64,000 nucleotides of DNA from Streptomyces sp. CoH27. Lineage in GTDB: Bacteria > Actinomycetota > Actinomycetes > Streptomycetales > Streptomycetaceae. Position numbers and translations under genes: made by a program. Every line of letters begins with the position of its first letter. Within the stretch, counting starts at the first letter, position 1. The stretch lies in the NCBI RefSeq assembly GCF_020181035.1, contig NZ_JAIQYY010000015.1:106800-170799 (forward strand). The letters are read 5' to 3'. Below are positions 17,691 through 24,980 of the stretch, piece by piece. The notes beneath the pieces are model-generated. The model was not told the DNA's origin. It saw only the letters and a program-made list of their open reading frames with translations, and did no database searches.

Positions 17691-18388
17691 CGCTCCTCGT
17701 CTCCTTCCGTGTCGGCACCCAGGTATCCGCAGGCGGCGGCCCGGCGCAGGGCCTCTTCCTTCGCGCCGGGCGCGTCCAGCGGCCCGTCGACCAGTCCGGC
17801 GAAGCCGATCGCGATCCGCTCTCCGCCGATCGGCACCAGTCCCACCTCGGCACTCTCACCGGGGCCGAAGCGCACCGAGGAGCCCGCGGGGACGGCGAGG
17901 CGCATCCCGTAGGTCTTCTCCCGTACGAAGTCCAGCCGCGGGTTGGCCTCGAAGAAGTGGAAGTGGGAGGTGACCGAGACCGGCACGGTCGCCGTGTTGG
18001 TGACCGCCAGCCGTACGACCGCCTCCGGGTCGGCATGCTCGGGCCCCGGGAGCAGTGCGCCCGGACCCCGGTCCCCCAGCCCGCCGCCCCCGATGGGGTC
18101 CGGGACCACCGCGAGACGTGAGCCGTCGTCGAAGACGGCCTCGACCATCACCTCGGTGACGACGTCCGCGACGCCCGGCAGCACGTCCTCAGGGCCGAGG
18201 ACGGACCGGGCCGCCTCGATGGCCTCGGCGAGCCGCCTTCCGTCGCGGGCCGCCTCGCAGACCGTGTCCGCGATCAGCGCGGTCGCCTCCGGCACGTTCA
18301 GCCTGAGGCCGCGCGCCCGGCGGGCCCGGGCCAGCTCGGCGGCGCCGAAGAGCAGCAGCCGGTCACGCTCCGTAGGGGTCAGTCTCAC
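17687..18388 (-). CDS. ureAB: Fused urease gamma-beta subunit UreAB
   Basis: A 233-aa fusion. Residues 1-100 are the gamma subunit (MRLTPTERDRLLLFGAAELA, LNVPEATALIAD, DVLPGVADVVTEVMVEAVFDDG) and 101-233 the beta subunit (VTNTATVPVSVTSHFHFFEANPRLDF in short pieces, GMRLAVPAGSSVRFGPGES, IGGERIAIGFAG). Fused UreAB occurs in several actinomycetes and in Helicobacter UreA. It is the first gene of the operon and overlaps ureC by 4 nt. The 144-bp divergent region upstream carries two similar palindromic boxes. Confidence 0.9.
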   Translation of the reverse strand: MRLTPTERDRLLLFGAAELARARRARGLRLNVPEATALIADTVCEAARDGRRLAEAIEAARSVLGPEDVLPGVADVVTEVMVEAVFDDGSRLAVVPDPIGGGGLGDRGPGALLPGPEHADPEAVVRLAVTNTATVPVSVTSHFHFFEANPRLDFVREKTYGMRLAVPAGSSVRFGPGESAEVGLVPIGGERIAIGFAGLVDGPLDAPGAKEEALRRAAACGYLGADTEGDEER

Positions 18389-18416
18389 GTCCCGACGCCT
18401 CCTTGCCTTCCTACGC

Positions 18417-18433
18417 TTAGAACGTCACTCTAA
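18417..18433. promoter_or_regulatory. Operator-like box 1 (TTAGAACGTCACTCTAA)
   Basis: TTAGA-N7-TCTAA is a perfect 5-bp inverted repeat 28 bp upstream of the ureAB start. A near copy lies 68 bp away (18485-18501); 14 of the last 14 or 13 positions match. Probably bound by a TetR-family dimer. Confidence 0.5.
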
Positions 18434-18484
18434 ACCTTAAATTCAGGGATGGGAATCATTGACATCAACAAACGCGTCACCCAC

Positions 18485-18501
18485 ATTGAACGTCGCTCTA
18501 A
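18485..18501. promoter_or_regulatory. Operator-like box 2 (ATTGAACGTCGCTCTAA)
   Basis: Second copy of the box at 18417-18433, in direct orientation, differing at one position in the 14-bp core GAACGTCRCTCTAA. It is 31 bp upstream of the NCS1 permease start, so each box sits next to one of the two divergent genes. Confidence 0.5.
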
Positions 18502-18532
18502 CTCTCTAGGTGGCCGTCGAAGGAGACCAGCC

Positions 18533-19966
18533 ATGCCGATAGAACAGCGCGGAGTCGACACCATCCCGGACGAGGAGCGGACCAGTGGTCCGCGCGATCT
18601 CGTCTCGATACTGCTCGGCTCCAACCTCTGCCTCGGAGTGATCATCTTCGGCTGGCTGCCGCCGTCCTTCGGGCTCGGCTGGTGGCCGTCGGTGAGCGCG
18701 ATCGCGGCGGGCACGGTCGTCGGTACGGCCGTGACGGCCCCGCTGGCCCTGATCTCCCTGCGCACCGCGACCAACCTGTCCACCTCCTCAGGCGCCCAGT
18801 TCGGCGTACGGGGCCGGCTGGTCGGCTCGGTGGTCGGCCTGCTGCTGGCCCTCGGCTACACCGCGCTGACCGTGTGGATCGGCGGGGACGTGATGATCGG
18901 CGTGCTCGGCCGGATGTTCGGGCTGCCGGCGGACGGGGTGTCGTACGCCGTGGTCTACGCGGTGCTCGCGGCGGCGACCGTGGCGGGCGCGGTCTACGGC
19001 TACCGGGTGCTGCTGAGCATGTCCAAGGTGCTGTCCATCGGCATGACGGCCCTGCTGGCCCTCGGGATCTTCGCCTACGCCCCGCATTTCACCACCGGGG
19101 CGCTGCCGGGTGCGGGCGGTTATCTGCTGGGCTCGTTCTGGCCGACCTGGTTCCTGGCGGCCGTGGCGGCCGGCCTGTCCGGCCCCATCGCCTTCATCAC
19201 GCTCCTCGGCGACTACACCCGCTACATCTCGCCGTCCCGCCACTCCAACCGCCGTGTGCTGCACGCCACCTGGCTGGGGCTGATCCTGGGTCTGCTGGTG
19301 CCGCAGCTGTTCGGCACCTTCACGGCCTACGCGGCGAAGGCGGCCACCGACTACGCGGGCCCCCTCGTCGCGGCCTCCCCCACCTGGTACCTGATCCCGC
19401 TGCTGCTGTCCGCCTCCGCGGGCTCGGTCGGCAACGCGGGCCTGATGCTGTACTCGATGGGCCTGGACCTGGACGCGATCCTGCCCAGGGCGTCCCGGGC
19501 GCGGGCCACTCACACGGTCGCCGTCGTCGCCACGGCCTGCGTGTTCATCGGCCACTACGCCTGGAACGCGCAGTCCGCGATGACGTCCTTCGTGCTGCTG
19601 CTCACCGCGATCGGCACCCCGTGGGCCGTCATCACCCTCATCGGCTTCGCCCGCTGCCGCGGGGTGTACGACGCCGACGCCCTGCAGGTCTTCAACCGCC
19701 GCTCGCGGGGCGGGATCTACTGGTACCGGGCGGGCTGGAACGTGCGGGCCACCGCCTCCTGGGCGCTGGGCGCCGGTGTGGGTCTGCTGGCGGTGTCCCT
19801 GCCGTCGTACCAGGGCCCGCTGCTGCGGCTGACCGGGGGCGTGGACTGCAGCTTCCTGCTGTCGGGGGCGGTGGGCGGGGTGGTGTACCTGCTGCTGACG
19901 TTCCGTACGGAACACACAAGGGCCGCCACGGACGTCGACGAGTCCGAGGCGGCCCTGAGCATGTAG
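18533..19966 (+). CDS. NCS1 family permease (cytosine/purine/allantoin type)
   Basis: A 477-aa membrane protein with about 12 hydrophobic helices and NCS1 features: GVDTIPDEERTSGPRDLVSI at the start, the helix 1 segment GSNLCLGVIIFGWLPP, TNLSTSSGAQFGVRGR after helix 2, and GLSGPIAFITLLGDYTRYIS in the middle. NCS1 carriers import nucleobases, hydantoins or allantoin with H+ or Na+. AGGAG 7 nt before the ATG at 18533 sets the start; the 28 upstream in-frame codons overlap the operator region. Being divergent from the urease operon, it probably imports a nitrogen source whose breakdown yields urea or ammonia; the substrate is unproven. Confidence 0.85.
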   Translation: MPIEQRGVDTIPDEERTSGPRDLVSILLGSNLCLGVIIFGWLPPSFGLGWWPSVSAIAAGTVVGTAVTAPLALISLRTATNLSTSSGAQFGVRGRLVGSVVGLLLALGYTALTVWIGGDVMIGVLGRMFGLPADGVSYAVVYAVLAAATVAGAVYGYRVLLSMSKVLSIGMTALLALGIFAYAPHFTTGALPGAGGYLLGSFWPTWFLAAVAAGLSGPIAFITLLGDYTRYISPSRHSNRRVLHATWLGLILGLLVPQLFGTFTAYAAKAATDYAGPLVAASPTWYLIPLLLSASAGSVGNAGLMLYSMGLDLDAILPRASRARATHTVAVVATACVFIGHYAWNAQSAMTSFVLLLTAIGTPWAVITLIGFARCRGVYDADALQVFNRRSRGGIYWYRAGWNVRATASWALGAGVGLLAVSLPSYQGPLLRLTGGVDCSFLLSGAVGGVVYLLLTFRTEHTRAATDVDESEAALSM

Positions 19967-20014
19967 CGCCCGAAGGGGCGCGGGGAACTGCGCGACCAGC
20001 CACAGCGGTGCCGC
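19966..20014 (+). repeat. Common Streptomyces extragenic repeat with terminator-like hairpin
   Basis: GCGCCC-GAAG-GGGCGC (19966-19981) overlaps the permease stop and continues into CGGGGAACTGCGCGACCAGC, a sequence I recognise as a very frequent Streptomyces intergenic motif. A 16-bp near-direct repeat (GCGGCCCTGAGC-TGT) also occurs at 19949-19964 and 20059-20074. It probably serves as terminator between the convergent permease and ilvE. Confidence 0.6.
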
Positions 20015-20084
20015 AGACGAACGACGGCACCTCGCGGCAATGCCAAGCGGAGCGCTCAGCGGCCCTGAGCGTGTCCGGTGACCG

Positions 20085-21191
20085 CTAGCCGATCTTGTGC
20101 ATCCAGCCGTGCTTGTCCTCCGCCGTCCCCCGCTGGAGGTCGAGCAGAGCCTGACGCAGGCGGAGGGTCACCTCGCCCGGCTCCCCGCCGCTCTGCTTCC
20201 ACTCGGCAGAGGCACGCTTGACCGTGCCGACCGGGGTGATCACGGCCGCGGTGCCGCAGGCGAAGACCTCGGTGAGGGTGCCGTTCTCGGAGTCGCGCTG
20301 CCACTGCTCGACCGAGACGCGGCCCTCCTCGGACTCGTAGCCGAGGTCGCGGGCGACGGCCAGCAGGGAGTCACGGGTGACGCCCTCCAGGATGGAGCCG
20401 GTCAGGGTCGGGGTGATGATCACCGGCTTTTCATTGGACGCAGCGCCGTACACGAAGTACAGGTTCATGCCGCCGAGTTCCTCGACCCACTGGTGCTCGA
20501 CCGCGTCGAGGTAGCAGACCTGGTCGCAGCCCTTCGCGGCGGCCTCGGCCTGGGCCAGCAGGGACGCGGCGTAGTTTCCGCCGGTCTTGGCGTCGCCCAT
20601 GCCGCCGGGGACCGCGCGGACGCGGTCCTCGGAGACCCAGATCGAGACCGGCTTCACGCCGCCCGGGAAGTACGCGCCGGCCGGCGAGGCGATGACGATG
20701 AAGAGGTACTCGTTGGCCGGCTTGACGCCCAGGCCGACCTCGGTGGCGATCATGAACGGGCGCAGGTAGAGGGACTCCTCGCCACCGTGCGCGGGCACCC
20801 AGTCGATGTCCTGCTGGACCAGCGCGTCACAGGCCTCGATGAACGTCTCGACCGGCAGCTCGGGCATGGCGAGCCGCTTGGCGGAACGCTGGAAGCGCTT
20901 GGCGTTCTGGTCCGGGCGGAACATGGCGACCGTGCCGTCGGGCTGGCGGTAGGCCTTCAGGCCCTCGAAGATCTCCTGGGCGTAGTGCAGGACGTTGGTC
21001 GCCGGGTCGAGCGGGATCGGCGCGTACGGAACGAGCTGCCCGTCGTGCCAGCCGCGGCCCTCCGTCCACTTGATCGTCACCATGTGGTCGGTGAAGTGGC
21101 GGCCGAACCCCGGGCTGGCCAGGATGGCCTCGCGCTCGGCGGCGGCAAGGGGGCTGGCGGAGGGCTTGAGCTCGATCGTGGGCGTCGTCAT
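20085..21191 (-). CDS. ilvE: Branched-chain amino acid aminotransferase
   Basis: A 368-aa class IV PLP aminotransferase for the last step of Ile, Leu and Val synthesis and the first step of their breakdown. Typical BCAT segments are VLHYAQEIFEGLKAYR, RFQRSAKRLAMP, YLRPFMIATE, the PLP lysine in MGDAKTGGNYAASL, LDAVEHQWVEELGGMNLYFV, LTGSILEGVTRDSLLAVA and EVFACGTAAVITPVG. Length fits actinomycete IlvE. It lies 247 bp downstream of leuB on the same strand, with a hairpin at 21389-21417 between them, so it likely has its own promoter. Confidence 0.95.
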   Translation of the reverse strand: MTTPTIELKPSASPLAAAEREAILASPGFGRHFTDHMVTIKWTEGRGWHDGQLVPYAPIPLDPATNVLHYAQEIFEGLKAYRQPDGTVAMFRPDQNAKRFQRSAKRLAMPELPVETFIEACDALVQQDIDWVPAHGGEESLYLRPFMIATEVGLGVKPANEYLFIVIASPAGAYFPGGVKPVSIWVSEDRVRAVPGGMGDAKTGGNYAASLLAQAEAAAKGCDQVCYLDAVEHQWVEELGGMNLYFVYGAASNEKPVIITPTLTGSILEGVTRDSLLAVARDLGYESEEGRVSVEQWQRDSENGTLTEVFACGTAAVITPVGTVKRASAEWKQSGGEPGEVTLRLRQALLDLQRGTAEDKHGWMHKIG

Positions 21192-21388
21192 GAGTGGGTG
21201 TCCTTCACCGGTTGTAGTGACCGGGCCGCGCTCACGCCCGTACCGGCTTCTCAGTCGGTGCTAGGACGTCCGAGCTTTCCCTCATACCGCGGCTCCGCGT
21301 TCGATTATCGCGCGGGGGCTGCGGCGGACGGAATCGGGGTGAAAGCGGCCCAGTGGTTGATGGTGGCACCCGGCGGGGACATGCGGAA

Positions 21389-21417
21389 GCCGCCGGGTGG
21401 TCGTCCGACCCGGCGGC
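21389..21417 (-). terminator. Terminator hairpin downstream of leuB
   Basis: GCCGCCGGGT (21389-21398) and ACCCGGCGGC (21408-21417) form a perfect 10-bp stem with a 9-nt loop 21 bp past the leuB stop. No T-run. The rest of the 247-bp gap holds no gene that I can see and presumably the ilvE promoter. Confidence 0.6.
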
Positions 21418-21438
21418 CTCTCGTGGTGGAGCGCCGGG

Positions 21439-22482
21439 TCAGCCGGCTACTCGCGCGGCGAGCGCGTCGCCGATCTGGGACGTCGAGCGGGCGGGCTTGC
21501 CCGCGCGCTCGGTGAGGTCCGCGGTGACGGCGGCGTCGATGCGGTCGGCCTCGGCGTCGTAGCCGAGGTGGCGCAGCAGCAGGGCGACGGACAGGACCGT
21601 GGCGGTGGGGTCGGCCTTGCCCTGACCGGCGATGTCCGGCGCGGAACCGTGGACCGGCTCGAACATCGAGGGGAACTCGCGGGAGGGGTTGATGTTCCCG
21701 CTCGCGGCCACGCCGATGCCGCCGGAGACGGCCGCGGCGAGGTCGGTGATGATGTCGCCGAAGAGGTTGTCGGTGACGATGACGTCGAACCGGGCCGGGT
21801 CGGTGACCAGGTAGATCATCGCCGCGTCGACGTGGATGTAGTCGGTGGTGACCTCGGGGAACTCCGCCGCCACCTTGTTGAAGATGTTCGTCCAGAGGTG
21901 ACCGGCGAAGGTCAGCACGTTGTTCTTGTGGACCAGCGTGAGCTTCTTGCGCGGGCGGGCCTGGGCGCGGGCGAAGGCGTCGCGGACCACGCGCTCGACA
22001 CCGAATGCGGTGTTGACGGAGACCTCGGTGGCGACCTCGTGCTCGGTGCCCTTGCGGATGGTGCCGCCGTTGCCGGTGTACGGGCCCTCGGTGCCCTCGC
22101 GGACGACGACGAAGTCGATCTCCGGCTGGCCGGCGAGCGGGGTCGCCACGCCGGGGAGCAGCTTGCTCGGCCGCAGGTTGACGTGGTGGTCGAAGGCGAA
22201 GCGGAGCTTGAGCAGGAAGCCGCGCTCCAGGACGCCGGACGGGACGCTCGGGTCGCCGATGGCGCCGAGCAGGATCGCGTCGTGCTGCTTGAGGGCGGCG
22301 AGGTCGGCGTCGGTGAGGGTCTCACCGGTGGCGTGGTACCGCTTGGCGCCGAAGTCGTACTCCTTCGTCTCCAGCTTCACATCCTGCGGGAGCACGGCGG
22401 AGAGGACCTTCAGACCCTCGGACACGACCTCCTGGCCGATTCCGTCACCGGGGATCACTGCGAGATTGATGCTGCGAGACAT
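21439..22482 (-). CDS. leuB: 3-isopropylmalate dehydrogenase
   Basis: A 347-aa beta-decarboxylating dehydrogenase, third step of leucine synthesis. Visible motifs: INLAVIPGDGIGQEV, the substrate loop LLKLRFAFDHHVNLRPSKLL in pieces (the LRPSKL form of actinobacterial LeuB), VREGTEGPYTGNGG, VHKNNVLTFAGHLW, the metal site DAAMIYLV and VTDNLFGDIITDLAAAVSGGIG, and the NAD-binding FEPVHGSAPDIAGQGKADP. It follows the 43-aa gene by 80 bp with a hairpin between. leuA and leuCD are not in the window. Confidence 0.95.
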   Translation of the reverse strand: MSRSINLAVIPGDGIGQEVVSEGLKVLSAVLPQDVKLETKEYDFGAKRYHATGETLTDADLAALKQHDAILLGAIGDPSVPSGVLERGFLLKLRFAFDHHVNLRPSKLLPGVATPLAGQPEIDFVVVREGTEGPYTGNGGTIRKGTEHEVATEVSVNTAFGVERVVRDAFARAQARPRKKLTLVHKNNVLTFAGHLWTNIFNKVAAEFPEVTTDYIHVDAAMIYLVTDPARFDVIVTDNLFGDIITDLAAAVSGGIGVAASGNINPSREFPSMFEPVHGSAPDIAGQGKADPTATVLSVALLLRHLGYDAEADRIDAAVTADLTERAGKPARSTSQIGDALAARVAG

Positions 22483-22512
22483 GCGGGCACCCTACTCCTC
22501 GTCCCAGGTGAT

Positions 22513-22545
22513 GACATGCGGTGTCCGCGATGCGGACACCGTGTC
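22513..22545 (-). terminator. Hairpin between the 43-aa gene and leuB
   Basis: CGGTGTCCGC (22519-22528) and GCGGACACCG (22532-22541) pair perfectly around a GAT loop, and GACA/TGTC extend the stem after a 2-nt bulge. It lies 18 bp past the small gene stop and 31 bp before the leuB start, so it may stop transcription or protect mRNA ends. Confidence 0.5.
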
Positions 22546-22562
22546 GGCGTTCCCGGCGGGTC

Positions 22563-22694
22563 TCAGTGGCCGGTCTCGCCGCCGTTGTCGCGGCGGTCGA
22601 GGGCGCGCTGGAGGGCGGCGGCGGCGTTCTTGCGGTCGGCCTCGTTCGTGCGGGACACGTGGCGGACGCGGCGGCGGACGGTCGTCTCGGCCAT
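22563..22694 (-). CDS. Conserved small Arg-rich protein (43 aa)
   Basis: This frame begins MAETTVRRRVRHVSRTNEAD, continues with RKNAAAALQRAL and ends DRRDNGGETGH. AAGGAG lies 9 nt upstream of the ATG at 22694, a strong translation signal. The central part is likely one amphipathic helix with nine Arg in the whole protein. Short proteins of this type are found in many Streptomyces genomes as hypothetical genes; no function is known. It precedes leuB on the same strand by 80 bp. The region 22695-22918 upstream is relatively AT-rich and presumably carries its promoter; no other gene is visible there. Confidence 0.7.
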   Translation of the reverse strand: MAETTVRRRVRHVSRTNEADRKNAAAALQRALDRRDNGGETGH

Positions 22695-22918
22695 GGGAAT
22701 CGACTCCTTCGGCAACCATGGAGCACGCAAAGGGGGGTTACGAGACGCCGGAGGGGCGGGGAGCCGAAGGGCCGCAGGGGTTACCTGCACGATGCCCGGC
22801 TCACGACCGCCATTCGCTGGATCGAGCGATGCGTTCGGCTTCTACAAAGCTAAGGGAGCGACCCGCTTCTGTCTGCACAATTACTCGGACTTCCTACTAT
22901 CTGAGACGGCGAACCATG

Positions 22919-23827
22919 TCACACCGCCCTGAGCTGGGCTTTCGTGCGTTCGGGGGACGGCAGGGAGAGGGAACGCAGGGCGCGGATCAGGGCCCGTACG
23001 GCGTCGGTGGCGGCCAGTTCCGGGGTGGTGACGTACCCGACGGAGCGGTACGGCCGTCCCGGCCCGAGGTCGGTGATGCCGACGGCGGGGGGCGCACTGG
23101 TGAGGGACAGCGCCGGCATGATCGCCATCCCCAGCCCGCTGCCCACCATCGACAGCACGGCCCCGTCGTCCTCGGCGCTGACGGTCGCGGCCGGGATCCA
23201 GTCCTGGGCGGCCCACCAGGCACGCGTGTAGGAGCCGCAGTTCTCGGCCCAGTCGACGAGCGGCAGGGCGCGCGGGTCGGGGTGGCCCGCCGGGTGCACC
23301 AGGGAGTACGGCTCCTGAAGCAGTTCCCCGCCGACCAGTCCGGCCGGCGGCGGTCCGCTCAGGGTGGCGATGCCGAGGTCGGCCCGCCCGGCGGCGACCT
23401 CGCCCGCGGTGCCGGCGCCCAGTTCGCGTACGACGGTGACACTCACCTCGATGCCGGGATGCTGCTCGGCGAGCCGCGCCAGGGCGGCCGGCAGCAGATG
23501 CAGGGCCGCGCTGCGGAAGGCGGCGATGCGCAGGGGCCCGACGATCTCGCCGGTGCCGGCGCCGCGGGCGTCGGCGGCCAGGGCCTGGAGCATGCGCAGC
23601 ACCCGGCGCGCATGGGCGGCGGCCCGTTCCCCGGCGGCCGTGGGCCGGGCCCCGAAGCGGCCGCGCTCGAACAGTACGACCCCCAGCTTCCGCTCGATCC
23701 CGCGCACGGCGTGCGAGACGGCGGACTGGGTGGTCCCCAGCCGGGCGGCCGCGGTGGAGAACCCGCCCTCGTCGGCCACGGCGACCAGGATCCTCAGCTC
23801 CTGCGGGGCAAGGTCGACTGCTGTCAC
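22919..23827 (-). CDS. LysR family transcriptional regulator
   Basis: A 302-aa LysR protein starting at a GTG (23827). The N-terminal winged helix is canonical: LRILVAVADEGGFSTAAARL followed by GTTQSAVSHAVRGIERKLGVVLFERGR, and the effector domain shows GPLRIAAFRSAALHLLPAAL, GRADLGIATLSG and AVLSMVGSGLGMAIMP. It is divergent from the oxidoreductase gene at 23932 with 104 bp between starts; a TCATGGA/TCCATGA inverted repeat in that gap is a likely binding site. It probably controls the oxidoreductase in response to an electrophile or small metabolite. Confidence 0.9.
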   Translation of the reverse strand: MTAVDLAPQELRILVAVADEGGFSTAAARLGTTQSAVSHAVRGIERKLGVVLFERGRFGARPTAAGERAAAHARRVLRMLQALAADARGAGTGEIVGPLRIAAFRSAALHLLPAALARLAEQHPGIEVSVTVVRELGAGTAGEVAAGRADLGIATLSGPPPAGLVGGELLQEPYSLVHPAGHPDPRALPLVDWAENCGSYTRAWWAAQDWIPAATVSAEDDGAVLSMVGSGLGMAIMPALSLTSAPPAVGITDLGPGRPYRSVGYVTTPELAATDAVRALIRALRSLSLPSPERTKAQLRAV

Positions 23828-23860
23828 TCAGGGGCTCCCACCTGCGCGTATGAGACCGGT

Positions 23861-23883
23861 TCATGGATCGGTGCGTTCCATGA
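23861..23883. promoter_or_regulatory. LysR-type operator candidate
   Basis: TCATGGA (23861-23867) and TCCATGA (23877-23883) are a perfect 7-bp inverted repeat with a 9-bp spacer, midway between the divergent LysR and oxidoreductase starts, as expected for a LysR recognition site. Confidence 0.5.
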
Positions 23884-23931
23884 GCCCAACCCCCTGCACC
23901 CGCGCGGCATTCCTGCCTACGGTCCCGTCCC

Positions 23932-24930
23932 ATGACCGAGACCGCGCTCACCGTGCAGCAGACCGCCCGCCCCACCGGCTTCCCCACCGCGGACCACTTC
24001 CGCTTCGCCGAGTCCCCGGTGCCCGAACCGGCACCCGGCACCGCCCTGGTGGAGAACGTGCTGTGGTCCGTGGACCCGTACCACCGCGAAATGATGGACG
24101 GGGGCTTCGCGTTGAACGCCCCGCTGGAGGGCCGGACCCTGGGGCGGGTCATCGCCTCCCGCAGCCCGGAGCTGCCCGAGGGCGAGATCGTCTTCCACCG
24201 TCAGGGCTGGCGCACGCACGCCGTGGTCCGCCCCGAGGAGGTACGGCGCCTGCCCCACCACCCCGGCGTGCCGCTGACGGCTTACCTGAGCGTGCTGGGC
24301 GGCACGGGTCTGACGGCGTACGTCGCCCTGACCCGGATCGCCCGGCTGCGCGCCGGCGAGGACGTGTTCGTGTCCGGCGCGGCGGGCGGGGTCGGCACGG
24401 CGGCCGGCCGCTTCGCCCGGCTCCTCGGCGGAGGCCGGGTGATCGGCAGCGCGGGCACTCCGGAGAAGGTGAAGTACCTGACGGAGCAGGCGGGTTACGA
24501 CGCGGCCTTCGACTACCGCACGGGTGCGGTGGCCGGCCTGCTGGCCGAGGCGGCGCCGTCCGGCATCGACGTCTTCGTGGACAACGTCGGCGGCGACCAC
24601 CTGGGTGCGGCGATCGGCGCGCTGCGCGAGCGGGGCCGGGTGGTGCGGGTCGGCACGATCAGCCAGTACAACACCCCGGACGCCCCGCCCGTCCTCTTCA
24701 ACCACTCCGACGTCGTGGAGAAGAGCCTGCGCATCGAGGGCTTCCTGGTGAAGCACCACCTGGACGCGCAGGAGGAACTGTACGACTTCGCCGTACCGCA
24801 TCTGCGCAGCGGGGCACTGGCGGCGGACGAGACGATGGTGGACGGCTTCGCGCGGATCGTGGAGGCGTTCCTGCTGATGCTGCGCGGCGGCAACACGGGA
24901 AAGATCCTGGTCCGGGCGGCGACCCCCTAA
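23932..24930 (+). CDS. Zinc-independent NADPH-dependent oxidoreductase (MDR superfamily)
   Basis: A 332-aa medium-chain dehydrogenase/reductase of the leukotriene B4 dehydrogenase/2-alkenal reductase (CurA-like) group: it reduces alpha,beta-unsaturated carbonyls or quinones with NADPH. The cofactor motif GEDVFVSGAAGGVGTAAGRFA has the AxxGxxG form, and GLTAYVALTRIARL, VDVFVDNVGGDH-like IDVFVDNVGGDHLGAAI and RVGTISQYNT follow the family order. Zinc-binding residues are lacking. No Shine-Dalgarno is visible; TACGGT ends 8 nt before the ATG, suggesting a leaderless mRNA. It is the divergent partner of the LysR gene. Confidence 0.88.
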   Translation: MTETALTVQQTARPTGFPTADHFRFAESPVPEPAPGTALVENVLWSVDPYHREMMDGGFALNAPLEGRTLGRVIASRSPELPEGEIVFHRQGWRTHAVVRPEEVRRLPHHPGVPLTAYLSVLGGTGLTAYVALTRIARLRAGEDVFVSGAAGGVGTAAGRFARLLGGGRVIGSAGTPEKVKYLTEQAGYDAAFDYRTGAVAGLLAEAAPSGIDVFVDNVGGDHLGAAIGALRERGRVVRVGTISQYNTPDAPPVLFNHSDVVEKSLRIEGFLVKHHLDAQEELYDFAVPHLRSGALAADETMVDGFARIVEAFLLMLRGGNTGKILVRAATP

Positions 24931-24980
24931 CCGCTAAAATCTACTTGACTGGTTAGACGGGGAGGTGCTGCACTGCTCCC

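Noticed and set aside
22483..22562. A leucine attenuator in front of leuB
   Set aside because: A hairpin is present but no leader frame with Leu codons and no T-run follow it, unlike the cimA and ilvB leaders.
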